From a virus: a stretch of DNA of 29,475 nucleotides. The DNA lies in IMG/VR virus record IMGVR_UViG_3300042922_000352, positions 1-29,475 of that record, one strand, 5' to 3'. The notes beneath the pieces were generated by a model. The model saw nothing but the letters and a program-made list of their open reading frames with translations, searched no databases and was not told the DNA's origin. Each line of letters starts with the position of its first letter. The first letter of the stretch is position 1. Positions 7,601 through 15,556 of the stretch are shown here, piece after piece. The translations under genes were made by a program, and so were the position numbers.

Positions 7601-8842
7601 TTATGCATTGGGCAAGTCTTGAATCAGTGCAAAAGCTTTATTATCGAGCACCGCTCCATCAACAATGGTATAGGCAGCATAATCAACCGTTCTTGCTTTT
7701 ACATGTTCTTCTGTAGCCACACTCATAGGTTCATTTGTATTGATTATATAACCTGCGTTTGGGTTTCCGATTAAGATATTTTTATTACTTATTCCTGCAT
7801 CTGGTTTTACCACCATTCCAAACATTCTACCTACTCCGCCAGATGTTACATCGGGTATAAATAGAGGTCTTCCATTATCATCTAACAAGGTTGCAAGTTC
7901 TGTCCAAATGGTAGAATTCTTAGCATAGATAGCACATCCAGAAAGATAAGAAGAATGTATTTTGCTAATTGTTAGAACTAGCTTTGCATATGTAAGGGGT
8001 ATTGGTGTGGTCGCATCTGGATTGTAAGTAACAATCTGTGGTTTAGCAGCTTCTGCTATTAATGCAGTTTCAACACCTTCTGGTTCGTTAGTTCCGTTGC
8101 CACTATAACTAGCTGTTCCCATTGCAATACCAACTCTCTCTCCGAGTTCCGCAATGATAAACGGAATGAATTCTTCTGTTGCCATACTTCTAAGTTTCCA
8201 TGTAACGGTAATTGCCTTAGCAAGTTCATGCCCAGCTAACTTGATCTCTCCGAACTCGTTTTCTTCATCCTCTGTAGGTGTTCCTTCTGTGTAGAATTTA
8301 GCATCGCCTGCTTTGATTCCGTTGTGCTTTTTGAGTGTTAATGTTCCGCTAATGTTAAATTTCTTAGCATCGCCAAGGAAAGGATACATTTCCTCTGCTC
8401 TTTTCCAGATGCCTGCTACAACTGTTTCTGGGATTAATACTGCGGTATTGGTTGTGCTGTGAGTGTATGCATTGCTAAATTCTATTTTTTTTGCATTAAA
8501 TATTTCTTGTTCTGCTTTGTCCAGTTTGTGACCCTGCATTACTTTAGCCCATGCATTAAGATACTGCGTTTTCTTATCCACTTTTTCATCCTTTACGGTG
8601 GTTTCTTCAATCGCTACTGCTCCATCTACCCTTACACTCTTGTTTTGTAGGTCTACTGGTTCTCCTGCTCCTTTTAAAGCGGCAATATTTGCATTTGCTA
8701 ATTTTATAGCATCCCACTTCTGGTCAAGTTCTTTCACCTCATTTAGTTTCGCATTTGACTCGTCGATTTTATCTTCATCAATAAGTATCTGTGCCTGATC
8801 CATCAATTCTTTTCTCTTTGCTGCATATTCCTCTTTTTTCAT
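7601..8842 (-). CDS. Major capsid protein, HK97 fold
   Basis: 413 aa, ATG at 8842 with AAGGAGC. The first ~100 residues are a charged coiled-coil delta/scaffold domain (EEYAAKRKELMDQAQILIDEDK...). The HK97 core follows: LIPETVVAGIWKRAEEMYPFL, then the E-loop region and GHELAKAITVTWKL, then the spine helix EEFIPFIIAELGERVGIAMG and the C-terminal GRPLFIPDV...GRMFGM segment. The delta domain is probably removed by the protease encoded next to it (4 nt ATGA overlap). The cleavage site cannot be fixed from sequence alone. Confidence 0.95.
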   Translation of the reverse strand: MKKEEYAAKRKELMDQAQILIDEDKIDESNAKLNEVKELDQKWDAIKLANANIAALKGAGEPVDLQNKSVRVDGAVAIEETTVKDEKVDKKTQYLNAWAKVMQGHKLDKAEQEIFNAKKIEFSNAYTHSTTNTAVLIPETVVAGIWKRAEEMYPFLGDAKKFNISGTLTLKKHNGIKAGDAKFYTEGTPTEDEENEFGEIKLAGHELAKAITVTWKLRSMATEEFIPFIIAELGERVGIAMGTASYSGNGTNEPEGVETALIAEAAKPQIVTYNPDATTPIPLTYAKLVLTISKIHSSYLSGCAIYAKNSTIWTELATLLDDNGRPLFIPDVTSGGVGRMFGMVVKPDAGISNKNILIGNPNAGYIINTNEPMSVATEEHVKARTVDYAAYTIVDGAVLDNKAFALIQDLPNA

Positions 8843-9534
8843 ATTCTTGCTCCTTCCAAGCTTAAAAGTTTGTGTTGCGCCTTAATTTTCTGTATTAAAA
8901 AAGCAGATTCATCCAGTTTGGGTGTCTGCTTATTAATCATATTTTTTACTTTGTCCATCATTTCTTCTGTGGGTAAGCTTACATCGCTAGCTGTAAGCCT
9001 TAATGGTTCTGCCTGTTCGAACATAATTCCATCAATTAGACCTCTGTCTTTTGCTTGATTTGCCGTCAACCAAGTTTCTAGTTCCATCATTTGCAATGTT
9101 TCTTCTTTAGACATTCCACTTTTCAGCATGTAAGCGTTTGAGAGGGAATCATCTGCAATTCTCAGCGTTTCCGCTGTCTTTTCCATATCTGAATGGTTTC
9201 CGCCTGCTCTTGTAGATACACAATGCACCATCATAAGTGCTGTTGGTGACATATAGCATTCTCTTGCCATTGAGATAACGCTAGCTGCGCTACAGGCTTG
9301 CCCGACGATATAAATTTTCACATTGCCTTTGTAGGCTTTAAGGGATGTGTAAATTTCTGAACCTACATCAATCACACCGCCTGGAGAATTTATATAAACT
9401 TCGATATCTTCTCCATTTGCTTCTGTAAGTGTCTTATTTACATTATTGGCACTTGTGTAGTCCTCATTGAAATAGTCATAATACCATGAATAGGAACTTG
9501 GTATTATACTGCCGTATATATTTATACGTTTCAC
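8839..9534 (-). CDS. Prohead protease, ClpP-like (S14)
   Basis: 231 aa, GTG at 9534 with GAGGGTGAT upstream. ClpP fold markers: IYINSPGGVIDVG at about 47-58, the nucleophile motif GQACSAAS with Ser82, and MMVHCVST with His104. At the usual third position the sequence is ELETWLTANQA, with Glu153 where cellular ClpP has Asp; phage relatives often carry this. The ~55 C-terminal residues are a helical tail. Role: removes the capsid delta domain and internal proteins during head maturation. Lies between portal and capsid, as in HK97-type phages. Confidence 0.9.
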   Translation of the reverse strand: MKRINIYGSIIPSSYSWYYDYFNEDYTSANNVNKTLTEANGEDIEVYINSPGGVIDVGSEIYTSLKAYKGNVKIYIVGQACSAASVISMARECYMSPTALMMVHCVSTRAGGNHSDMEKTAETLRIADDSLSNAYMLKSGMSKEETLQMMELETWLTANQAKDRGLIDGIMFEQAEPLRLTASDVSLPTEEMMDKVKNMINKQTPKLDESAFLIQKIKAQHKLLSLEGARI

Positions 9535-9552
9535 TTTATCACCCTCTTTCTT

Positions 9553-10794
9553 TTAAGCAGCCTTTAATAAAGCTGTAATAATGTCTCTTGTTTCTTTGAA
9601 ATTTTCATTGCTAATATTTGATAGTAATTTGTTTACTTGGTTTACAACCTGGGTATCAAGTCTTCTTATTGGCTCGTCACCGCCCTCTATTGGTGCCCAA
9701 TTAAATAGTTCCCTCCATTGGTTGGGTGTCATAGCTCCTCTGTCTACAAGTGAAACAAATGCAAGTTTTGTAGATGTGCTTGCGTAATTCAAATTAGAGC
9801 TTTCAAAGAGTATCTTGTTTCCAAATCCTCTTTCTCTTCTTGTAAATAGCTTTCTTGTGTATTCTCCACTTAATTGGACAATATCAGGCTCAATAGCTAT
9901 CTCGTAGTAACTTATCCACTCATTTTCCGAAAAAGTTCCATGAACTATTTTTTCATTGGTATTAAAAAACGCATATATTCGTTTGACCGTCCTATCAGTT
10001 TGTGAAGAGTTCGGAACATAATCTTGTGGATTTATCTGTTGTGCATCAAATTTAGAGTCTGTTGCTGCTGCGCCTGCTGTATCAGTCGTTTCTGCGTTTA
10101 AGAAACTATCGACAAATTCTTTTGTCTGCTTTTTAATATCCTCTGGTCGTAACTGACCATGGAATTTAAGTAGCCATCTAATTACATTTGAATTTTTTAC
10201 TGCTTTTATAACGCTTTGGTCAGATACAGTTACTACTTCCATCAATTCAGTTAACGCTTCGGCAGGACTATCCCCGAAAATCTCTCCACGATTAAAGTCT
10301 TTTCTTAGATGGATAATATCTGTATATCTGAATGTTACCGTTCTGCCGTCTTTGATAATGAACCTTATGTACGTTTCTCCGCCACTATCTTTTAGTGCTT
10401 CACACGACATTGAATTAATCGGATAAATTTCCATAGGGTATCCATTTTCATCACGATTGATATAAGCAAAAGCATTGTTGTTAAGTTCTAACTGTACCGC
10501 CAACTTTTCTTGTAGCATTTGCCCTGTCATGTATGGATTTGGCTCCTCTAGTAAAAATCTCATATACGCATCTGGGTTTATTTTAAGGTCTTTTGAATTA
10601 GCGGTAATAGTTTCTCTGATATGCTTACCAACCGTTTTCCCTATGGCTCTTGCCTTTGGTCTTATAGCAGCTCTTACAATATCAGACTTGTATAGGTTTC
10701 CATTCCAAGAATAAAACCCCTCTCCTTGTTCTGTTATCATCTGGTACTTAGTAACTGCAACTGTTTTATTTCTAAATCTATCTAAAATCCCCAC
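9553..10794 (-). CDS. Portal protein, HK97 family
   Basis: 413 aa, GTG at 10794 preceded by a near-perfect AAAGGAGGTGA. Typical HK97/phage_portal features: early SDIVRAAIRPKARAIGK, then LLEEPNPYMTGQMLQEKLAVQLELNNNAFAYI, the DIIHLRKDF segment, and the C-terminal SLVDRGAMTPNQWRELFNWAPIEGGDE, where the family has MT.NE.R...N..P..GGD. Role: dodecameric vertex through which DNA is packaged. Follows the large terminase with a 13 nt gap. Confidence 0.94.
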   Translation of the reverse strand: MGILDRFRNKTVAVTKYQMITEQGEGFYSWNGNLYKSDIVRAAIRPKARAIGKTVGKHIRETITANSKDLKINPDAYMRFLLEEPNPYMTGQMLQEKLAVQLELNNNAFAYINRDENGYPMEIYPINSMSCEALKDSGGETYIRFIIKDGRTVTFRYTDIIHLRKDFNRGEIFGDSPAEALTELMEVVTVSDQSVIKAVKNSNVIRWLLKFHGQLRPEDIKKQTKEFVDSFLNAETTDTAGAAATDSKFDAQQINPQDYVPNSSQTDRTVKRIYAFFNTNEKIVHGTFSENEWISYYEIAIEPDIVQLSGEYTRKLFTRRERGFGNKILFESSNLNYASTSTKLAFVSLVDRGAMTPNQWRELFNWAPIEGGDEPIRRLDTQVVNQVNKLLSNISNENFKETRDIITALLKAA

Positions 10795-10807
10795 TTTCTC
10801 ACCTCCT

Positions 10808-12598
10808 TTAAATCAAGTTTAAATATTCTTCTTTGTGGTTTTCGTAAACAATAAAAGCATCCATAAGAGATGCCACGCCATCAATCCTTTTCGTTGCATC
10901 AGAGGTTTTTACAAGTGCCCAGTTATCATTTCTATCTATCTGGATTTTTGCATTGGCAAAACACCATCGAAGCATTGGATTGTTATCGTATACTATTTTC
11001 TTGGCTTTTAACTCTGATTCCATTGATTTTAGAGGACTAGAAAATGTTTTAGGTCCTTGTATCACTGGTATTGCCTCTTTCTTTCCTACTAGAATTTCAA
11101 TTTCGTCAACAATGTATTTTGCATTCCAACTGTCATATCCTGCCTTGTAAAAATAAATATCATCTTGTGATTGCACTTCCATAAACCACTGCATTACATC
11201 ATGGTAATTTATTCTGTTTCCTTCGCATAATCTACACCACCCGTTATCTACCCAGATATCATAAGGTACCTTATCGGTTTTTATATGTTCTTCTAACCTA
11301 TCAGCAGGTATCCAGTACATTTGCTTAACATATAATTTTTCATCCCCTAGTATTCTGAATATTACAGTTGCGCATGTTAAATCTGTAGTATCTGACAAGT
11401 CTAAACCTGCAATACCGTATCTTGGTTTAAGTTCTTTGATACTATATTTAGTCTCATTTAGTATCGTATCAAAACTTAACCATGCTTGTGCTGATGTTTC
11501 TCGAATGTTAAATTCTTTGCAGACAAAGTTTTTTTCAAGCTTCAGATTGCTTGCCACTCTTTTGGCTTTATCTTGTAATGCCCTAAGCTTTTTAATTGTA
11601 CCTAATCCAGGGTTGGCTTTTATCCAATTATTTGCATTCCACCACTCTGACTTCTTATCCAGTTCATAAATAAAAAACAAGGTTCTATCGTCAACCTCGT
11701 TTCCTAATTTTATTTTAGTGAATTGACTTTCTGCCTCTTCGTAGATGTCGTCAAATATGTCTTCTCTTATTGTTCCTGCGGTGGATGTCATAACAATTAA
11801 TGGTTGTTCTCTTGCCGTGATTCCGTCCGCCATGATATCATATAAGGCTTTGCCATTTTTCCATTGATGCCATTCATCCATGATTACAACATGGATATTG
11901 AGACCGTCCATGCTATCACTATCAGAGGCAAGAGCCTTGAATACACCATCGTTAAACTCTGTGTTAATTTCTCCTACAAGGGTCTTGGCTCGTTTTTTTA
12001 GCTTTGGAGATTTATTAATCATCCTCTTTGCTTCGAGCCATACAATTTTAGCCTGGTCTTTTTTTGTAGCTACTGCGTAGCACTCAGGGCCACCCTCACC
12101 ATCTGCAAATAGTCCATAAAGCCCCATTATAGAATCTAATAAGGATTTACCGTTTTTCTTTCCTACGATTAGAATTACTCTTTGACACTTCCTGTTGCCT
12201 TCAATATCTATAAAACCGTAAACACTGGCAAGATATGCCTTTTCCCAAAGCTCCAATACTACTTTTTGTCCTGCCATCTTTCCTTTGGAATGACAACAAA
12301 AATTTTCAGCAAATTCTATAATATGGTTTGCTCTCTCTGGGGAATAGAACCACTCTTTGTAACCGTCTTTTTCTATCCATTTTACGATTTCTTCGTACTG
12401 ATCATAAACCTTCTTGGATACTAATGTTTCTTTATTTTGTATTTGTTCCCAATACTCCAAAATAGAATTATAATCTTTTGGATATTCTTTCAATCTTTTT
12501 TTATTTATAAACGGTTTTACCTTGCCGTAAATAATATTAGGATCTGTTCGTAGATATTTAGTCGGCTCGTGTATTAACGAATTCGTCAAATCCATCAT
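10808..12598 (-). CDS. terL: Terminase large subunit
   Basis: 596 aa. ATPase domain: Walker A GKKNGKS at about 146-152 and Walker B VVIMDEWH at about 237-244, followed by the coupling motif MTSTAG (about 270-275). Nuclease domain: GLDLSDTTDLTCA near 398-410, with Asp400 as a likely metal ligand, and a second acidic cluster in the C-terminal part (GYDSWNAKYIVDEIE). Length and order fit the Terminase_1/P27-associated large subunits that use cos or headful packaging. The start is one of two adjacent ATGs (12598 or 12595) and overlaps the small subunit by about 41 nt. Confidence 0.95.
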   Translation of the reverse strand: MMDLTNSLIHEPTKYLRTDPNIIYGKVKPFINKKRLKEYPKDYNSILEYWEQIQNKETLVSKKVYDQYEEIVKWIEKDGYKEWFYSPERANHIIEFAENFCCHSKGKMAGQKVVLELWEKAYLASVYGFIDIEGNRKCQRVILIVGKKNGKSLLDSIMGLYGLFADGEGGPECYAVATKKDQAKIVWLEAKRMINKSPKLKKRAKTLVGEINTEFNDGVFKALASDSDSMDGLNIHVVIMDEWHQWKNGKALYDIMADGITAREQPLIVMTSTAGTIREDIFDDIYEEAESQFTKIKLGNEVDDRTLFFIYELDKKSEWWNANNWIKANPGLGTIKKLRALQDKAKRVASNLKLEKNFVCKEFNIRETSAQAWLSFDTILNETKYSIKELKPRYGIAGLDLSDTTDLTCATVIFRILGDEKLYVKQMYWIPADRLEEHIKTDKVPYDIWVDNGWCRLCEGNRINYHDVMQWFMEVQSQDDIYFYKAGYDSWNAKYIVDEIEILVGKKEAIPVIQGPKTFSSPLKSMESELKAKKIVYDNNPMLRWCFANAKIQIDRNDNWALVKTSDATKRIDGVASLMDAFIVYENHKEEYLNLI

Positions 12599-12989
12599 CC
12601 TCTACTTTTACAGTTTCTTTGGTTTTAGGAAGGCAGTCTATAAGAATCTTCATTGCTTGGGTTTGTTTTTGAGATAACTGTAGGTATAATTGTGCATCGG
12701 GACTTTGTTTTTTTCCATACTGATTTTCACCATTTTTGTAATCTGATGTTGTGCCCTCACGTATAATAGATTCTCTTAGGTCTTGCATAGTAATTGTCAT
12801 AAAAGCAATATCATCTATAGTTGTAAATACCAGTTTCTTTTTATTTTCATCTATATTTTTAAATAGTTTTTTAAGTCTGCTTGTCTCTTTCTTAATCCTG
12901 TCAACTTTCTCTAAATACCCAGAAATGCTGTCATGTTCCGCTTCTTTTCTAGCTTCTTCAATTTCTTCTTCATCATATATTTTTCTCAA
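12558..12989 (-). CDS. Terminase small subunit (P27-like)
   Basis: 143 aa. Start taken as TTG at 12989, which has AAGGGGGG about 7 nt upstream; a GTG at 12995 is too close to that RBS. Helical, charged protein with the pattern KVDRIKKETSRLKKLFKNID, then DDIAFMTITMQDLRESIIREG, then SPDAQLYLQLSQKQTQAMKILID, as in P27-type small terminases. Role: recognises phage DNA and starts packaging with the large subunit. Family assignment rests on pattern and position. Confidence 0.78.
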   Translation of the reverse strand: MRKIYDEEEIEEARKEAEHDSISGYLEKVDRIKKETSRLKKLFKNIDENKKKLVFTTIDDIAFMTITMQDLRESIIREGTTSDYKNGENQYGKKQSPDAQLYLQLSQKQTQAMKILIDCLPKTKETVKVEDDGFDEFVNTRAD

Positions 12990-13058
12990 TACCACACCCC
13001 CCTTATGAATGTTCTGTGCATTATATCAAACTCCACCATCGGTCTTCTTTCAAATATC

Positions 13059-13382
13059 TTAAATCGTTTTTGATGGGGGGAGTTCGACAACGTTCCCCTC
13101 TTCATCGAAATAATATCTTTCTTCTTCTTTCTCTCTCTTGAAAGTTTTATTTGTGTGACAGTCCAAGCAAAGATATTGAAAGTTATTAAAGTTAAGTGCA
13201 ATGTCTGGGTCATTTATATTTTCTTGTGTTAGCTCTTTTATATGGTCGACTATGTATCCTAATTCTTTCTTGCAATGTTGGCACATCCCACCATCAATTG
13301 ATATTCTTAGTTCTATAAAGGCTTTCCTTGTCTTCTTCCATCTTCCGCTGTTATAGAATGGCTTTGCGAATGGCTTTGCCAT
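13059..13382 (-). CDS. HNH endonuclease (packaging-associated)
   Basis: 107 aa, ATG at 13382 with AAAGGAGA 7 nt upstream; 19 extra in-frame codons further upstream lack an RBS. HNH motif: zinc pair CQHC (about residues 35-38), IVDHIKEL (catalytic His after Asp), then NNFQYLCLDCHTNKT with the second zinc pair and the Asn/His of the motif. HNH proteins next to terminase genes are needed for terminase-dependent DNA cleavage in several HK97-like phages; that role is inferred from position. Confidence 0.88.
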   Translation of the reverse strand: MAKPFAKPFYNSGRWKKTRKAFIELRISIDGGMCQHCKKELGYIVDHIKELTQENINDPDIALNFNNFQYLCLDCHTNKTFKREKEEERYYFDEEGNVVELPPSKTI

Positions 13383-13408
13383 GTATTCTCTCCTTTTATA
13401 CCGATTGA

Positions 13409-13428
13409 CTTGTGTATCTTTGTGTATC
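13409..13428. repeat. Tandem 10-bp direct repeat
   Basis: Two tandem near-identical 10-mers, TTGTGTATCT then TTGTGTATCA on the plus strand (starting at 13410 and 13420). They lie between the leader terminator and the RBS of the HNH gene. Function unknown; candidate protein-binding site or part of a cos/pac region next to the terminase genes. Confidence 0.5.
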
Positions 13429-13430
13429 AC

Positions 13431-13468
13431 AAAAGGCACCCAAGCAGTTCTGCTGCCTAAGTGCCTTT
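13431..13468 (-). terminator. Leader hairpin / intrinsic terminator before the packaging genes
   Basis: Stem AAAGGCAC paired with GTGCCTTT, with a second inner stem AGCAG/CTGCT. Read on the minus strand it ends in TTTT. It sits between the putative late promoter and the HNH gene, so late transcription must pass it. Confidence 0.6.
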
Positions 13469-13494
13469 CATGTATCCATTTATTTCATATTGAC

Positions 13495-13527
13495 AGTATA
13501 TCATTCTTTAGCGTGACATTCGTGACA
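13495..13527 (-). promoter_or_regulatory. Putative late promoter with TGTCACG direct repeats
   Basis: On the minus strand two copies of TGTCACG separated by AA (13527-13512) are followed 11 bp later by TATACT (13500-13495). There is no sigma-A -35 at the right spacing, which fits activator-dependent late promoters. The repeat begins 5 bp after the stop of the sigma-region-4-like activator gene and faces the packaging genes. The link to that activator is inferred. Confidence 0.55.
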
Positions 13528-13531
13528 AACT

Positions 13532-13978
13532 TTAAATTTCTTTAAAGAATCTTTCCACTGCTTTCTTGCAACTGTCTTCTGTGTGTTTCTTCCCCATTCG
13601 GTGCGCCACTTGAATCCATGTCAAATCCTCAATAAATCTTAGATTTAGCAACCTTCTCATTCTTGCATCATCTACTGTGCTAATAAATTCTTCCGCTTGG
13701 TTGATTGATTCTAAGTAATTAAACTCTAAGGTTACTAGTGTAGCTCTTCTTGTATAGTATAGAGTCTTTGCCTGACTGTATTTCGGATAAGGAAACCCTC
13801 TTACTTTGAAGTTCTGTATTCCTCCTTCTCCTCCTTTTACGCAATCTATAACAGCTCCTTCCTCTTCCATTCTGTTTATTTGAATTTCTAGAGCGTCAAT
13901 CTTTCTTCTAAGGTCTTTTACTTCTTCTCTGAGTTCTGCATATTGTATTAGTATTTCTTTGGTTAAGCATTCAGTCAA
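13532..13978 (-). CDS. Late transcription activator, sigma-70 region 4-like (ArpU/RinA/DUF1492-like)
   Basis: 148 aa. Start taken as TTG at 13978, with AAAGGGGGA about 6 nt upstream; an ATG at 14020 would add 14 residues but has no RBS. N-terminal coiled coil (QYAELREEVKDLRRKIDALEIQINRMEEE), then a linker, then a helix-turn-helix: LLNLRFIEDLTWIQVAHRMGKKHTEDSCKKAVERFF. This is the layout of phage late-gene regulators that act like a partial sigma factor. It lies immediately upstream of the packaging genes, where such regulators normally lie. Probable target is the TGTCACG repeat promoter just downstream. Confidence 0.82.
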   Translation of the reverse strand: MTECLTKEILIQYAELREEVKDLRRKIDALEIQINRMEEEGAVIDCVKGGEGGIQNFKVRGFPYPKYSQAKTLYYTRRATLVTLEFNYLESINQAEEFISTVDDARMRRLLNLRFIEDLTWIQVAHRMGKKHTEDSCKKAVERFFKEI

Positions 13979-13991
13979 GTTAATTCCCCCT

Positions 13992-14315
13992 TTACCCCTT
14001 TTCACCATATTTGCATTCATTGCAGTTTTCTCTACATTTGATATAGAAATCTGATGAAGCAGTACATTTATATCCTTTTCTATTTATGTCACTCTTATCA
14101 TCTGAGTGCACTATTTTCTCTTCCTCTATTAGTTTTATCTTGTCCTTCCATTCTGCTACTTTAGAATAAAATTCATTATAGCAATCACTGCACAAATCCA
14201 TTCTTCTATATGCTTCATAGTCTAAATGGAGAGGATGATTTCCATATCCGTTAACTATTTCGCATTTCCATTCTATTCCGCATCTATCACAGCTATAGAT
14301 TGTTCTATTTCCCAT
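13992..14315 (-). CDS. Small zinc-ribbon-like protein
   Basis: 107 aa, ATG at 14315 with AAAGGAG. Two N-terminal Cys pairs (SCDRCG and LCSDCYNEF, about 30 residues apart) make a zinc-ribbon-like knuckle; four more Cys lie near the C-terminus (KCTASS, KCRENCNECKYG). Between them is a Lys/Glu-rich helix. Function unknown; could bind nucleic acid or protein. One of a cluster of Cys-rich small proteins in this part of the early operon. Confidence 0.72.
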   Translation of the reverse strand: MGNRTIYSCDRCGIEWKCEIVNGYGNHPLHLDYEAYRRMDLCSDCYNEFYSKVAEWKDKIKLIEEEKIVHSDDKSDINRKGYKCTASSDFYIKCRENCNECKYGEKG

Positions 14316-14397
14316 TGTTTTTCTCCTTTAAGCATCCTTTTCTGGTGTAGTAGTTGTATGATTTACATTTGTCTATGTGGTGGTTGTCCTGCTGCAT
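14305..14397 (-). CDS. Micro-ORF, 30 aa, Cys-containing
   Basis: ATG at 14397 directly follows the TAG of the upstream gene, with AGGTGA about 5 nt before it. It encodes a 30-residue peptide (starts MQQDNHHIDKCKSYNYYTRK, one further Cys two residues later) and ends inside the start of the next gene. Position and coupling favour translation, but there is no family I recognise. Confidence 0.45.
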   Translation of the reverse strand: MQQDNHHIDKCKSYNYYTRKGCLKEKNNGK

Positions 14398-14796
14398 CTA
14401 ATCACCTGCTATCAACTTTCTTCCACATACGTGGCAATAGTTTTGTATGGGTTTATAATCAGAATCATTATTTTCATGACAATGTTCGTATGTTTGACAC
14501 TCTCCTGCATATTCACATAGCCAACATGGGTTTTCTTTGCAATATTTGCAAGTTTTATTTGATGTTTCCTTCTTGGTTTCTCCACATAAAATTAATCCTA
14601 ACACTTCGCTTGCATATGGTTCATCACAGTTGCACACATGATAGTTGTTACCTGGTTTCTTTCCATCTTTGATTCTTCCAGAAGATATTGCAGAAGATAT
14701 TTGAAGTAATTGGGTTTTCTGTCCTAGGGTTAAGTATTTTCTTATATCATCATTCTTAAATACTTTGAATATGTTTACAATTCTCTTTGCCTTCAT
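14398..14796 (-). CDS. Hypothetical Cys-rich protein
   Basis: 132 aa, ATG at 14796 with AAGGAGG. The N-terminal 50 residues are basic and helical (KAKRIVNIFKVFKNDD). The C-terminal half is full of Cys: CNCDE, KTCKYCKENPCWLCEYAGECQTYEHC and a last CHVCGRK. At least one zinc-ribbon is likely. I do not recognise a function. Its end abuts the micro-ORF at 14397 and its start the preceding gene (1 nt gap), so it is part of the early operon. Confidence 0.7.
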   Translation of the reverse strand: MKAKRIVNIFKVFKNDDIRKYLTLGQKTQLLQISSAISSGRIKDGKKPGNNYHVCNCDEPYASEVLGLILCGETKKETSNKTCKYCKENPCWLCEYAGECQTYEHCHENNDSDYKPIQNYCHVCGRKLIAGD

Positions 14797-14797
14797 C

Positions 14798-14998
14798 CTA
14801 CCTCCTTACAAATTTAAAGCACCATGCTTCATCTTCAATTATGTGAACTTCTCCATTTTCGTTTATAAATGTTGCTTGGATAAACTTAATTTTGAGTTTA
14901 TTATTTTCTGTAGGTCTATCAAGCGTAAAAGAAATTGATAGCACATTAAAAACTTGATCTTTGTAAATCATTTTGTAATCAGTCATTACTATTGGCAT
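14798..14998 (-). CDS. Hypothetical small protein
   Basis: 66 aa from the ATG at 14998, which has AGGTGA about 5 nt upstream; 9 more in-frame codons to 15025 overlap the micro-ORF before it and lack an RBS. Mostly beta-rich (YKDQVFNVLSISFTLDR, then LKIKFIQATFINENGEVHII). No known domain recognised. Starts one base after the stop of the 16-aa micro-ORF. Confidence 0.65.
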   Translation of the reverse strand: MPIVMTDYKMIYKDQVFNVLSISFTLDRPTENNKLKIKFIQATFINENGEVHIIEDEAWCFKFVRR

Positions 14999-14999
14999 A

Positions 15000-15050
15000 T
15001 TATTCACCTGCCTTTTCGTATTCATCTGGATGATTTAAGGTATCCATCAT
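15000..15050 (-). CDS. Micro-ORF, 16 aa, with strong RBS
   Basis: Two adjacent ATGs (15050, 15047) follow a GGAGG at 4-7 nt; the frame encodes 16 residues (MMDTLNHPDEYEKAGE) and stops one base before the next gene's ATG. It may be a true peptide or a translational coupler that feeds ribosomes into the next gene. Confidence 0.35.
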   Translation of the reverse strand: MMDTLNHPDEYEKAGE

Positions 15051-15310
15051 CCTACCTCCGTATCATCAATCTGACCAGATTCCTCTAGCCATTCTTCAAT
15101 GCAAGGAAGGCATGTATAATTTGACACAGGTTCACCAAGTAAAAATCCCGTCTCTCTTACTGCTTGTTCTCCGGCTTGTATTTCTTTTCCGCAGCCTCCC
15201 ATGCATTTATGCGGTTTACGACACTTAACAATCTTTTCTTTGTAGTTTGCTATATCCTCATCGGCTGGGTAAAATCCTGTATCTATGTAATCTTCTGGAT
15301 TGTATTTCAC
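15047..15310 (-). CDS. Small zinc-binding protein
   Basis: 87 aa, GTG at 15310 with AGGAGGT 7 nt upstream. Cys pattern: KCRKPHKCMGGCGKEI and a later YTCLPCIEEWL, so probably one zinc knuckle of CxnCxxxC...CxxC type. The N-terminus is acidic. Similar small proteins (knob of K.R..H.C..C...I..G) are common in clostridial phage early regions, but no function is established that I can name. Confidence 0.7.
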   Translation of the reverse strand: MKYNPEDYIDTGFYPADEDIANYKEKIVKCRKPHKCMGGCGKEIQAGEQAVRETGFLLGEPVSNYTCLPCIEEWLEESGQIDDTEVG

Positions 15311-15346
15311 TTATCTACCTCCTGTAATAGTTCTTACCTAATGATG

Positions 15347-15556
15347 TTATTCATATTTTGTCATAACTGATAGTGCTTCACACAGGCAGCTTTCTGAACA
15401 AAATACATTATCGCTACCATCTTGCTCATCAAAATAATTTACTTGAAGGTAGTTATCTCCGACCATTAAGTATCCACTTCTCTTTACATCAATATCAGTT
15501 CCACATTGCGCACAAGTCTTTATTTCTTCTTTTCCATTTTCTAATCTGTAGTGCAT
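15347..15556 (-). CDS. Small zinc-ribbon protein
   Basis: 69 aa, ATG at 15556 with AAGGAGG. Two Cys pairs: TCAQCG near residue 15 and FCSESCLCEAL near 52, about 35 residues apart with a hydrophobic YLMVGDNYLQV strand between. Zinc-ribbon-like. Overlaps the HNH gene upstream by 16 nt. Function unknown. Confidence 0.68.
   Translation of the reverse strand: MHYRLENGKEEIKTCAQCGTDIDVKRSGYLMVGDNYLQVNYFDEQDGSDNVFCSESCLCEALSVMTKYE

Noticed and set aside
12986-13213. Minus-strand ORF of 75 codons across the HNH/terminase junction
   Set aside because: It lies in another frame over the HNH gene, which has clear zinc and catalytic motifs and a good RBS; composition looks like a frame shadow.
13409-13527. 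Possible CRISPR-like or integration repeats in the late promoter region
   Set aside because: Only two short copies of each repeat, no spacer units and no Cas genes.
14226-14672. Plus-strand ORF of 148 codons in the Cys-rich region
   Set aside because: Antisense shadow of two minus-strand genes with good RBSs; no plus-strand promoter or RBS.
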